A DNA stretch of 64,000 nucleotides from Nannocystis sp. (GTDB taxonomy: Bacteria > Myxococcota_A > Polyangia > Nannocystales > Nannocystaceae): positions 1,710,001 to 1,774,000 of the forward strand of contig JADJRG010000013.1 in assembly GCA_016712315.1 (NCBI GenBank), given 5' to 3'. The translations under genes and the position numbers were made by a program. Positions 16,904-24,995 of the stretch are shown here, one piece after another; the first letter of the stretch is position 1, and every line of letters begins with the position of its first letter. The notes below the pieces were generated by a model. The model searched no databases, had not been told where the DNA came from, and saw only the letters and a list, made by a program, of their open reading frames with translations.

Positions 16904-17476
16904 ATGGACGATCGTGCACCTGAGGATCAGCGACGCGCCCGGCTCTCGCGGCACCTGCGGCTGCTCGACGACGGCGTGGCGCCGATCGTGGCGCGCTACC
17001 GCGGGCAGATCCAGTGTCGGGCGGGTTGCAGCGAGTGCTGCCACCAGACGTTTCAGGTGAGCGAGCTGGAGGGCGAGGAGCTGCGGCGGGGGCTGGCGGC
17101 GGCGCCGGCGGCCGCGGCGGCGGCGATCGCCCTGCGCGCGGCGAGCTATACGCCCGGGCGCGGCGAGCCTTGCCCGGCGCTGGATGAGCAGGGGCGTTGT
17201 GGGCTCTATGAGCACCGCCCGCGGATCTGTCGGAAGTATGGGATCCCGCTGTGGGACCCGAACAGGCCGGAGGAGCTGCGGACCTGCCGCCTCAATTTTC
17301 GCGGGGTGCACGACCTCGACGCGGAGCTGATCGCGCCGCCACAAGCGGCCTGGGCCGCCGACTGGATCGCGCTGCGCGAAGAGCTCGCCGCGGGGCCGCA
17401 GGTGAACCAGACGATCGCTGCGTGGCTGCGGGGGGGCGGGCGCGGGGCGGACCGCGAGGGGGAAAATTCCGGCTAG
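16904..17476 (+). CDS. YkgJ-family cysteine-cluster protein
   Basis: Family signature of a CxxCxxCC zinc- or iron-chelating domain: QCRAGCSECCHQ near residue 40, then CPALDEQGRCGLYEHRPRICRKYG and a late TCRL, giving eight or so clustered Cys. Biochemical role unknown for the family. ATG 16904 has a good AGGAG seven bases upstream (16892-16896), preferred over ATG 16877, which lies inside the preceding gene. Its TAG stop forms part of the -10 box of the response-regulator gene. Confidence 0.85.
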   Translation: MDDRAPEDQRRARLSRHLRLLDDGVAPIVARYRGQIQCRAGCSECCHQTFQVSELEGEELRRGLAAAPAAAAAAIALRAASYTPGRGEPCPALDEQGRCGLYEHRPRICRKYGIPLWDPNRPEELRTCRLNFRGVHDLDAELIAPPQAAWAADWIALREELAAGPQVNQTIAAWLRGGGRGADREGENSG

Positions 17477-17479
17477 AAT
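17474..17479 (+). promoter_or_regulatory. -10 box TAGAAT, leaderless spacing
   Basis: Ends 10 bp before ATG 17490 of the response regulator and overlaps the stop codon of the upstream gene. No Shine-Dalgarno follows. Confidence 0.4.
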
Positions 17480-17489
17480 CGCCCACGCC

Positions 17490-18248
17490 ATGGCGCAGGC
17501 GCACGGACACAGCGGTGAAGGCGAGCCGCGGGTCCTCTTGGTCGAGGACGAGCAGAACCTCGCGGCGGGCCTCAAGCTGAACTTTGAGCTCGAGGGGTAC
17601 GCCGTCGACGTCGCGGGCAGCGGCCGGCAGGCGGGGGAGTTCCTGCTGCGCGGCGCGACCTATGACGTGATCGTGCTCGACGTGATGCTGCCCGACACCG
17701 ACGGCTTCGCGCTGTGCCGGCGGCTGCGCGACGGCGGGGACTTCACGCCGGTGCTGATGCTGACGGCGCTCGGCACGATCGACGATCGGGTCGCAGGGCT
17801 CGAGGCGGGCGCGGATGATTACCTCGCCAAACCATTCGAGCTGAGCGAGCTGCTGGCGCGGGTGCGCTCGCTGCTGCGTCGGCGGAGCTGGGAGCGCAGC
17901 GCGTCGGTTGAGGCCTCGCAGGGGGTCTATCGCTTCGGCGCGGCGGTGATCGACTTCGACCGGCAAGAGGCGACGATGGGCGGGCGAGAGGTGAAGCTGA
18001 CGCGCCTCGAGCTCGATCTGCTGCGCTACTTCGCCGACCACCCCGAGCGCGTGCTGAGCCGCCAGCAGCTGCAAGAGGACGTGTGGAAGCTGGCGAACTA
18101 CCCGAACACTCGCATGGTCGATAATTTCATCATGCGGCTGCGACGCCACTTTGAGGCGGACCCAGCGGCGCCCGCACACTTCTTGTCGGTGCGGGGGTCT
18201 GGTTATCGCTTCGTGCCTGACCCCTCGCGCGGCCAGGGCGATCGATGA
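17490..18248 (+). CDS. OmpR-family DNA-binding response regulator, orphan
   Basis: 252 residues. Receiver domain about 14-130: acidic pair in VLLVEDE, phospho-acceptor D64 in VIVLDVMLPD, T92 in LTA and K114 in YLAKPFE are all intact. A winged-helix domain (about 150-245) follows, with LELDLLRYFADHPERVLSRQQL and VRGSGYRFVP. No histidine kinase lies in the window, so the partner is encoded elsewhere. The neighbouring YkgJ and RRM genes suggest no obvious regulon. Confidence 0.93.
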   Translation: MAQAHGHSGEGEPRVLLVEDEQNLAAGLKLNFELEGYAVDVAGSGRQAGEFLLRGATYDVIVLDVMLPDTDGFALCRRLRDGGDFTPVLMLTALGTIDDRVAGLEAGADDYLAKPFELSELLARVRSLLRRRSWERSASVEASQGVYRFGAAVIDFDRQEATMGGREVKLTRLELDLLRYFADHPERVLSRQQLQEDVWKLANYPNTRMVDNFIMRLRRHFEADPAAPAHFLSVRGSGYRFVPDPSRGQGDR

Positions 18249-18283
18249 CGAGGCCGCGGCCTGGGGCGCGGGTGTTTGGTCGA

Positions 18284-18302
18284 AGTCGCGCGACTCAATT
18301 GA
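18284..18302. promoter_or_regulatory. Two adjoining palindromes upstream of the RRM gene
   Basis: AGTCGCGCGACT (18284-18295) is a perfect 12-bp palindrome and abuts TCAATTGA (18295-18302). They lie about 65 bp upstream of the RRM gene, where an operator could sit. Function not shown. Confidence 0.3.
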
Positions 18303-18366
18303 TCGACTCGACGGTGTGATCGCCGCGGCGAGAGTGTGGTAGATGCAAGCTCAAGCGAGGTAGCGA

Positions 18367-18603
18367 ATGGCCAAAAAGATCTTCCTCGGTGGGCTCAGCG
18401 TCACCACCAATGAAACCACCCTCAACACCTATTTCTCCCCCTACGGCACGATCGTCGAGACGTACATCGATCGCGACCCGGCGGGCGGCTCGAACGGCTG
18501 GGGCACGATTGAGTATACGACCAGCGCCGAGGGTGACGCGGCGGAGGCGGCGATGAACGGGGCGGTCATCGACGGCGCGACTATCGTCGTGCGCCCCGAC
18601 TGA
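18367..18603 (+). CDS. RNA-binding protein with one RRM domain
   Basis: 78 residues, a single RNA recognition motif with nothing else. RNP2 is KIFLGGLS. RNP1 is degenerate (SNGWGTIEY in place of K/R-G-F/Y-G/A-F-V-x-F/Y), keeping one aromatic at each of two positions. Small RRM proteins bind RNA, often in cold adaptation, in cyanobacteria and myxobacteria. A GAGG ribosome-binding site six bases upstream supports ATG 18367. Two palindromes precede the gene. Confidence 0.88.
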   Translation: MAKKIFLGGLSVTTNETTLNTYFSPYGTIVETYIDRDPAGGSNGWGTIEYTTSAEGDAAEAAMNGAVIDGATIVVRPD

Positions 18604-18615
18604 GCGGCGGTAGGC

Positions 18616-19170
18616 GTGATGATCGTCGAGATCACGCCGGGAGCGCGGCGCCTGCGAGCCGAGGCGGCGCGCGTGCTCGTGGATCGTCTGCCGCGCGGGT
18701 GGCCTGATCTGCGCGCCGCCAAGGCGGAGGTCGAGGCGATGCTCGATCCGAGCCGGATCGCCCGCGCGTTCGTCGAGGACGCCTCGGGCGCGCTGCTCGG
18801 CTGGATCGGCGCGCTGGAGCTCTATCCCGGCCACGTGTGGGAGCTCCACCCGCTGGCGGTGCGCCGCGGCTACGATCGCCGCGGGATCGGCCGCGCGCTC
18901 GTGCTCGACCTCGAGGAGCAGGTGCGTCGCCGCGGGATCCAGACGCTCTTCGTCGGCTCCGATGACGAAGACGGCGAGACGACGCTGGCAGGGCGCGACC
19001 TCTACCCCGACGTGGTCGCCGCGCTCGCGAGCCTCAAGGACCTGCGCGGCCACCCGTTCGGGTTCTATCAGCGGATGGGCTTTAGCGTGGTCGGCGCGGT
19101 GCCTGACGCGAACGGCCCCGGCAAGCCGGACATCTTGCTGGCGAAGCGGCTCGCTGCCCTCGACCCCTAA
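18616..19170 (+). CDS. GNAT acetyltransferase of the AAC(6')-like type
   Basis: 184 residues with a full GNAT fold. The acetyl-CoA loop is RRGYDRRGIGRALVLDLE. The later part, DLYPDVVAALASLKDLRGHPFGFYQRMGFSVVGAVPDANGPGKPDILLAKR, matches aminoglycoside 6'-N-acetyltransferase-like proteins. Many such chromosomal proteins have unknown substrates, so resistance is not implied. GTG 18616 or ATG 18619 starts the frame, 12 bp after the RRM gene, so the two may be co-transcribed. Confidence 0.85.
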   Translation: MMIVEITPGARRLRAEAARVLVDRLPRGWPDLRAAKAEVEAMLDPSRIARAFVEDASGALLGWIGALELYPGHVWELHPLAVRRGYDRRGIGRALVLDLEEQVRRRGIQTLFVGSDDEDGETTLAGRDLYPDVVAALASLKDLRGHPFGFYQRMGFSVVGAVPDANGPGKPDILLAKRLAALDP

Positions 19171-19184
19171 GACTCCTAGAAAAA

Positions 19185-20699
19185 TTAGAGGGAGAAGAAG
19201 TCGCGGATCCGGCCGAGTAGCTGGCCCTGCGGCGCTCGTACGGACTCGTCGGGGATCCGGTCGGCCTCCTCGCTGAGCTGCTTGAGGAGCTCGCGGCGGT
19301 CTTGGAGGGCGCCTTGGATGATCTCCGCGAGGCGGGGCGAGCGCTCGAGGATCTGCTGCAAGGCCTGCTTCTGGACGACCAAGAGCTCGCACTCGGCGAG
19401 CGCTCGCACGGTGGCGTGGCGCCGCGAGTCGGTGAGGATCGACATCTCACCAAAAAACTTGCCGGGGCCTAAGCGGGTGAGCTCGACGACCGCGCCGCGG
19501 CTGCTATCGACGCAGATCGCGACCTCGCCGCGCTGAATGATAAAGAGCTCGTCGCCGACGTCGCCCTGACGAAAGACAGTCTCGCCTGCGGCGAAGAGGC
19601 GGGTGTGCACGAGCTCGGCGAGGCGGTCGAGGTGCTCGGCGGGCAGGGCGGCGAGCAGGTCGAGCGCTTGGAGGGCCTGGCGGTGGCTCTGCCGCAGCTC
19701 CTGAGCGTGACGGGCGTCTTCGCTCGCGCTCTGCTCCCAGAGGTGCACCGCGCGCTGCGGGGGCGGGATCGCGACGCCGGCGCGGTGCATCGCGTACCAG
19801 ACGCGGTCGCGCACGGCGCTCTCGATCGCGAGGCGGGCGGCGTAGTCGTTGATAAAATAACGGAGCGCGTAGGTGACGCCGCGCTCGCTGAAGCCGCGGG
19901 TGAGCACGGTCGGCGGCGGGTCGACCAAGACGCCGGCGACGCCCTCGATCGCGGCGATGAGGAGGCCGTGGAGCCGCTGCGGCGGGGTGTCGGTGGGGGC
20001 GATCACCTCGACGGTGCGTATGACGCTGGTGGTCGGTTTGGTGTAGTTGGCGAGCGGCGCCTTGGCGAGCGCGCCGTTGGGGACGACGAGCAGGACGTCC
20101 TCGAGGGTGAGCAGCTTGGTCGCGCGCCAGTTGATCTCGAGGACCCGGCCGACATGGTTCGGGTCGTCGCCGAAGTGGATCCAGTCGCCGACCTCAAAGG
20201 GGGTCTCGGCCTGGATCGCGAGGCCGGCGATCAAATTGCCGAGGGTGTCTTGCAGCGACAGGCCGATGATCGCGGTGAGCAGCGCGGAGGTGGTGAGCAG
20301 CGAGCCAGGGTCGACGCCGGAGGAGCGCAGGGTGATCAAGAAGACGGCGACGTAGACGAGCGCCTGCAAGATCTCGCGGAAGATCTTGGGCAGCGGCCGG
20401 ACGATCTTGGGCCCGAGCAGGCAGTCCATCACCAACAAGAAGCCGGCGCGGCCGAAGGCGGCGAGCAGGGTGAAGAGCGCGGCGCTGGCGGTGAGATCGG
20501 CGAGGCGGCCGTCGGCGTCGGCGAGGGTCATGAGGCCGACGAGCACGAGGTGGAGGATGAGCAGGCCGATCGGCAGGCGCAGGCGCTCGCGCTGATCGGC
20601 GGGCAACCACGCCCGTAAGAGGGCGAGCAAGAGGACCGCGGCGGCGAGGGCGACGCCTTCGCTGATCAAGAAGTCTCGGTCGATGACCGCGTCAAACAT
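19185..20699 (-). CDS. MscS-type channel fused to a cyclic-nucleotide-binding domain
   Basis: 504 residues. Several N-terminal membrane helices lead to the MscS pore region and beta domain (TAIIGLSLQDTLGNLIAGLAIQAETPFEVGDWIHFG, VPNGALAKAPLANYTKP). The C-terminus (about 365-490) is a cNMP-binding domain with FRQGDVGDELFIIQRGEVAI and the phosphate cassette FGEMSILTDSRRHATV, which keeps the Glu and Arg. Such fusions (MscS-like cyclic-nucleotide-gated channels) are gated or modulated by cAMP/cGMP rather than by tension alone. A class III cyclase is encoded at 43.7 kb. Stop lies 14 bp from the convergent GNAT gene. Confidence 0.92.
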   Translation of the reverse strand: MFDAVIDRDFLISEGVALAAAVLLLALLRAWLPADQRERLRLPIGLLILHLVLVGLMTLADADGRLADLTASAALFTLLAAFGRAGFLLVMDCLLGPKIVRPLPKIFREILQALVYVAVFLITLRSSGVDPGSLLTTSALLTAIIGLSLQDTLGNLIAGLAIQAETPFEVGDWIHFGDDPNHVGRVLEINWRATKLLTLEDVLLVVPNGALAKAPLANYTKPTTSVIRTVEVIAPTDTPPQRLHGLLIAAIEGVAGVLVDPPPTVLTRGFSERGVTYALRYFINDYAARLAIESAVRDRVWYAMHRAGVAIPPPQRAVHLWEQSASEDARHAQELRQSHRQALQALDLLAALPAEHLDRLAELVHTRLFAAGETVFRQGDVGDELFIIQRGEVAICVDSSRGAVVELTRLGPGKFFGEMSILTDSRRHATVRALAECELLVVQKQALQQILERSPRLAEIIQGALQDRRELLKQLSEEADRIPDESVRAPQGQLLGRIRDFFSL

Positions 20700-20774
20700 G
20701 CGTCGAGGGCCCCGAGGGGCGTTCCTACCAAAAGTAGACGCGGCCGAATAGGGCGCCGGGGCGCGGCGCGCGGC

Positions 20775-23069
20775 CTACGGGGTGAACGAGTGCGCCCAGC
20801 TCGGCCGCGCCTGCGCGCCCTGTTGGAGCATTCCCTGCCACTCTTCGTCGGCGAGGCGGGTGAACTGCTCGGTCAAGACGCTGTGGTAGCTGGAGGTCGG
20901 GCCGACGTAGGCGCGCGCGCCCGAGCAGTCCTCGACGGTGAGCACGAGGTGCATGGTGGGGCCGGCGGCGCCGTGGAGCACCCAACCGACGGGGTTGCCT
21001 TGGGCGTCGGTGGGGGCGGTGTGTACGTCGGCGATGAGGGGCGAGTACTCGTCGATCTTCGCCTTGTCATAGAAAAGGTTGGCGTACCAACCATCCCAGA
21101 GCACCTCGCCGCAGCCGACCATCTCCTGCTCGATCGCGGCGCGCAGGAAGTCGTGCTCGGCGGGGGTGAGCACGGCGCCCTCGAGCTCCTTGTGGGCGAT
21201 CGCCTCGAGCTGGAGCATGGTCGCGCTCATGTGCTCAAAGTACGGCTTCATGTCGTCGACTTGGTGGCCGGCGGCGAGCAGCTCGTCGATCAAACCGGCG
21301 CCGAGCTGGCCGAGCTGCGCCATGCGCTCGTAGAAGCCCGGATAGGGCTCGACGTAGGCGTCGGGGTACTCGCAGCCGTTGCCGCCGGAGTAGGACTGCT
21401 TGACGTAGAGCAGGGTGTCGTGGCGCAGCTCGGCCCACGAGGCGAGCTGGGTGTTGAGGGTCTTGTCGGCCCAGGCGCGGGTGCGCATCGCCTGCGGGCG
21501 CTGCTCAAGCTCGGCGTCGTCGCTGAGGGTACGGATCGCGGCGAGCCAGCCGTTATAAAAGCTGACGTCCCAAAAATCGGCGGGGTGGGCGTCGAAGAGG
21601 AAGCGCAGCTCGTGGAGGATCCCCTGATAGCCGTAGAGCTCGAGCTCCGGCGTGAGGTGGTGGGCGGCGTCGTTGGAGCCGAGCGCGGCGAAGCCGACGT
21701 CGAGCTCGCTGGGGAGCATGCGGGTGACCTTGGTGCCGGTGCGCAGGTCCTGGACGCGATCGTAGGTGACGTTGTGAAAAGTGTACGCGTCGATGGTGAA
21801 GCGCTGGCCGAGGAGCAGGTAGACGCGCGGGAGCACGAGCGGCGGGTCTGTGGGGTCGGTGTAGAGGATCTGCGACATGATCCGCTGGATCCCGTACTTG
21901 CTGGCGATCAAGGCGCCGAAGAGGTCCTTGTCCTCCGCGGCGGCGAGGGCCTCGTAGCTGGCGATCCCGGTCTGCGCCATGAAGGCGCTCATGTCGGTGG
22001 GGTTCATGTTGTCGCGCTCGCCGATCAGGCGCTCTAACACGCGGTCGACCTCGGCCCACGGCTTGGTCGCGCCGCTGCCGTCGAGCAGCATGTTGGTGGC
22101 GAAGGCGGCGTCGAGGCCGCGGCGGTTGAAGCGGGCCTCGCCGCTCGGATCGAAGGTGATCATCGGCATCTCGGTGCGGCCGAGCCACATCATCGCCTTG
22201 AAGTAGCGCTGGAGCTCCGGGGTGTCGGTGTAGTGGCCGCGGGGCTTGAACTGGGAGAAGTCATAGGTGCCGAGCACGCCGAAGAGCTCGATGTCGAGGG
22301 GGGTCTCGGCCTCGATGCCGGCGCGGATCCGCTCGACCTCGGCGGAGGCCTCGGCGCCGGTGATCGGCGGGACGTCGCCGCCGCTGAGCAGGCCGCGGGC
22401 GACGGCGAGGTAGACGTCGAGGTCGCGGGCGGTGAGGGCTAGCGACTCAGGCATCGCGCCGTGATCGACGGCGAGGCGCGCGTGCATGGACTTCAACATC
22501 GCGTCGACGCGCGGGATGAGCACACGCAGCTCGAGGCTCAATAAGATCGAGTCGAACGAGGCGTGCAGGGCGAAGAGCAGGCTGTCGGTGGTGATCAGGA
22601 CGGGGAGGTCCTGATAGTAGATCTCGTGGTAGGCGGTGGCGGGGTTGAGGGCCTTGGGTCCGGCGACCGCGACGAAGCCGTTCTGGGCGAGGAGCTGGTC
22701 GTGGGCGCCGCTCATGCCGGTGTAGGCGGCGATCTCGGGGAGGTGGAGGGCGCTGCTCGGATCGTAGGAGACAGCGCTGAGCAGGGCCGCTTGAGGGTAC
22801 TCCTGCAAAAAGGCGTCGACGCTCATCTGCGCGGCTTGCTGCTGCACGGGCGCGTACACCTCGGTGAGCCAGGGATCAGGCTCGACGTCGATCGGGATCC
22901 CGGCGTCCTCTCCCGCGCCGCTGTCGGTGGTGTCGCCGGCGTCGTCGCCAGCGGAGGCGCTGGCCGCGACGATCTGGCCGTAGGGGTCGGCGCAGCCCGG
23001 GAGCGCGAGCGCAGCGAGCTGGGAGATGCACACTACAAATGACGCGGGGACGAGGTGTCGCTTGCTCAC
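20775..23069 (-). CDS. DUF3160-domain lipoprotein
   Basis: 764 residues, GTG start. A lipobox (LALPGC) and an Asp/Ser/Gly linker (DDAGDTTDSGAGEDAG) precede a long DUF3160 domain with YHEIYYQDLPVLITTDSLLFALHASFDSILLSLE, YFKAMMWLGRTEMPM and LGRVYLLLGQRF-like blocks. DUF3160 proteins are predicted exported, of unknown function, and common in myxobacteria and other gliders. Monocistronic; 88 bp separate it from the divergent TPR gene. A TTGACA on the minus strand (23104 to 23099) may be its -35. Confidence 0.85.
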   Translation of the reverse strand: MSKRHLVPASFVVCISQLAALALPGCADPYGQIVAASASAGDDAGDTTDSGAGEDAGIPIDVEPDPWLTEVYAPVQQQAAQMSVDAFLQEYPQAALLSAVSYDPSSALHLPEIAAYTGMSGAHDQLLAQNGFVAVAGPKALNPATAYHEIYYQDLPVLITTDSLLFALHASFDSILLSLELRVLIPRVDAMLKSMHARLAVDHGAMPESLALTARDLDVYLAVARGLLSGGDVPPITGAEASAEVERIRAGIEAETPLDIELFGVLGTYDFSQFKPRGHYTDTPELQRYFKAMMWLGRTEMPMITFDPSGEARFNRRGLDAAFATNMLLDGSGATKPWAEVDRVLERLIGERDNMNPTDMSAFMAQTGIASYEALAAAEDKDLFGALIASKYGIQRIMSQILYTDPTDPPLVLPRVYLLLGQRFTIDAYTFHNVTYDRVQDLRTGTKVTRMLPSELDVGFAALGSNDAAHHLTPELELYGYQGILHELRFLFDAHPADFWDVSFYNGWLAAIRTLSDDAELEQRPQAMRTRAWADKTLNTQLASWAELRHDTLLYVKQSYSGGNGCEYPDAYVEPYPGFYERMAQLGQLGAGLIDELLAAGHQVDDMKPYFEHMSATMLQLEAIAHKELEGAVLTPAEHDFLRAAIEQEMVGCGEVLWDGWYANLFYDKAKIDEYSPLIADVHTAPTDAQGNPVGWVLHGAAGPTMHLVLTVEDCSGARAYVGPTSSYHSVLTEQFTRLADEEWQGMLQQGAQARPSWAHSFTP

Positions 23070-23144
23070 AGGTCCACCGTCTCCGACGCAGACGAGGGTG
23101 TCAAGGCGAGGCCGCTACGCATCTTTGGCGCGGCGCTTTGTTTG

Positions 23145-23150
23145 TATGAT
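23145..23150 (+). promoter_or_regulatory. -10 box TATGAT, leaderless spacing
   Basis: Best -10 match in the window. It ends 7 bp before ATG 23158, placing the transcription start at or beside the start codon. Confidence 0.5.
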
Positions 23151-23157
23151 TGGCGCT

Positions 23158-24171
23158 ATGACCGAGCCGTTCATGGTGGCCCCCGAGGAAGATCCGGCGA
23201 CGTCGCTGCTGCGCGCGAGCGCGGAGGCGCTTGAGGGCGGGGATGGCCGACGGGCGGTGGCGCTGGCGCGAGAGGCGTTGACGCTGCGGCAAAGCAGCGG
23301 CGCGGAGGCTCGGGCGACGGCGGCCGCGTGGTCCGCGGTGGCGCGGGCGTGCCGGGGGTTGGGCGACGGCGGCGCGGCGGCAGCGGCGGACCGCGAGGCG
23401 GTGGCGATCTTGAGCGCGCTCTTGGGCAAAGATGACCCCGCGGTCATGTTCGCGATCGGCGATCTGTCGGCGTCGGAGCGGCTGCGCGGCGATCTGGACG
23501 CGGCGCTCGCGCTGGCGACGCAGGCGCTGGCAGGGCTGACGCAGGCGCACGGCGAGGAGCACGCGGCGGTGGCGACGGCGTGGGGAAATCTGAGCGCGGT
23601 GCTGCGCGAGCGGCGTGACTTTGAGGGCGCGAGGGCGGCGGCGCAGCGCTGCTACGCGCTGCGGCGGGCGCTGCTCGGGGCAGAGCACGCGGAGACGGCG
23701 ACGGCGGCGAGCAACCTCGGGAGCGTGGCAGCGGGCGCCGGCGAGATGGCGGCGGCGCTGGTGCACGAAGAAGAGGCGCTGGCGATCCGCTGCGCGACGC
23801 TGGGCGAGCACAGCCGCGAGGCGCTCGCTTCGATGATGAACGTGGCGGTGATCTCGCGAAACCTCGGACAACTGTCGCGGGCGCTCGAGGTGCAGCGACG
23901 GGCGCTGGCGGGGCACCGCGCGCGCTTCGGTGAGGCGTCGCCGGGGGCGCTGGAGTCGCGTCGACAAATTATCTATATGCTGGCGCGGATCGGCCGGCGC
24001 GTTGAGGCGCTGACGGCGCTACAGGAGGCGCTGACGGCGGCGCCCGCGGGGCACCGGCTGCGCGAGGAGCTGCTGGCGCTGCGGGCTCAGCTCGGCGCGG
24101 CGGCGCCAGGGCGGGGCGGTCCCTCTTCGGCTTCCTCTTCGCGCAAAAAGCCGCGGCGGGGGCGGCGTTAG
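23158..24171 (+). CDS. Kinesin-light-chain-type TPR protein
   Basis: 337 residues, cytoplasmic by sequence. Tandem TPRs of the 42-residue KLC type fill about residues 20-290: HGEEHAAVATAWGNLSAVLRERRDFEGA and the following blocks repeat the A-x-x-x-N-L-[AG]-x-[LV]-x-x-x-x-[GR] pattern five to six times. The tail is Ser/Lys/Arg-rich. A scaffold role is inferred. ATG 23158 is favoured by TATGAT 7 bp upstream. Its stop codon overlaps the stop of the convergent ABC gene in TTAG. Confidence 0.85.
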   Translation: MTEPFMVAPEEDPATSLLRASAEALEGGDGRRAVALAREALTLRQSSGAEARATAAAWSAVARACRGLGDGGAAAAADREAVAILSALLGKDDPAVMFAIGDLSASERLRGDLDAALALATQALAGLTQAHGEEHAAVATAWGNLSAVLRERRDFEGARAAAQRCYALRRALLGAEHAETATAASNLGSVAAGAGEMAAALVHEEEALAIRCATLGEHSREALASMMNVAVISRNLGQLSRALEVQRRALAGHRARFGEASPGALESRRQIIYMLARIGRRVEALTALQEALTAAPAGHRLREELLALRAQLGAAAPGRGGPSSASSSRKKPRRGRR

Positions 24172-24968
24172 TCGAGGCTGAAGGTGCCCTCATCTTCGGC
24201 CATGACGTCGCCCCAGAGCTCCTCTTCGGGGTCGTGGAGGAAGTCGTTGAGCTCCGGGTCGTCGAGGGCGCGGAGCTCGGCGAGGGTGCCGACGTTGGGG
24301 AACTTCTGGTCGCGGAGGATGGCGAGGCGATCGGAGAGGTAGATCGCCGTGCGCAGGTCGTGGGTGACCAAAACAGAGGTCATGCCGAGCTCGCGGTGGA
24401 GCTTCTTTAAGGTGCGGCCGATCAAGGTGATGCTCTGAGGATCGAGGCCGCGGGTGGGGTCGTCGAAGAGCACGAGCTTGGGGCTGAAGGCGAGCGCGCG
24501 GGCGAGGCCGACGCGCTTGCGCATGCCGCCCGAGAGGTTGGCGGGATACAGGTCGAGGACGCGCTCGGGCAGGCCGACCATGGCGAGGCACTCGACGGCG
24601 CGGGCGCGGATCTCCGCGTCGCTCTTCTTGGTGCGCTCGATGAGCGCGTAGCCGACGTTCTGCAAGATCGTCATCGAGTCGAAGAGCGCGTCCTCCTGGA
24701 AGACGTAGGCGGCCTCGCGGCGGAGCGCTTGCAGCTCCTCTCCGTCCATCGCGGCGACGTCGCGGCCGCGAAAATGGACGCTGCCGCGGTCCGGCTCGGT
24801 GAGGCCGATCATCATCTTGAGGGCGAGGCTCTTGCCGCTGCCGCTCTCCCCGAGCACCGACAAGATCTCGCCCTCGTAGAGGGTGAGCTCCATGTCCTGA
24901 AAAATTACCTGCGCGCCGAAGGCGAGCCCGACGCCGCGCATCTCGATGATCGGGCTTCGCTCGGCCAC
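24168..24968 (-). CDS. ABC transporter ATP-binding protein, MlaF/Mkl-like
   Basis: 266 residues. Walker A GESGSGKS (40-47), Q-loop Q91, signature LSGGMRKRVGLARAL (145-159) and switch His in LVTHD are intact. Walker B is LVLFDDP: the catalytic Glu that normally follows the Asp is Asp (D170), which in other ABC proteins slows hydrolysis. Closest in pattern to Mla/Mce-type ATPases that move phospholipids between membranes. No permease or MCE gene is adjacent. GTG start, no Shine-Dalgarno, TAGACT box 7 bp upstream. Gene lies 27 bp downstream of proS on the same strand in order. Confidence 0.88.
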   Translation of the reverse strand: MAERSPIIEMRGVGLAFGAQVIFQDMELTLYEGEILSVLGESGSGKSLALKMMIGLTEPDRGSVHFRGRDVAAMDGEELQALRREAAYVFQEDALFDSMTILQNVGYALIERTKKSDAEIRARAVECLAMVGLPERVLDLYPANLSGGMRKRVGLARALAFSPKLVLFDDPTRGLDPQSITLIGRTLKKLHRELGMTSVLVTHDLRTAIYLSDRLAILRDQKFPNVGTLAELRALDDPELNDFLHDPEEELWGDVMAEDEGTFSLD

Positions 24969-24975
24969 GGCGCGC

Positions 24976-24981
24976 AGTCTA
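24976..24981 (-). promoter_or_regulatory. -10-like box TAGACT, leaderless spacing
   Basis: Minus strand, ends 7 bp before GTG 24968, within the 27-bp gap after proS. Confidence 0.35.
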
Positions 24982-24995
24982 ACAGCCGCGGCGGC

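Noticed and set aside
24168..24171. Overlap of stop codons of two convergent genes
   Set aside because: Occurs by chance in compact genomes; no wider overlap or structure.
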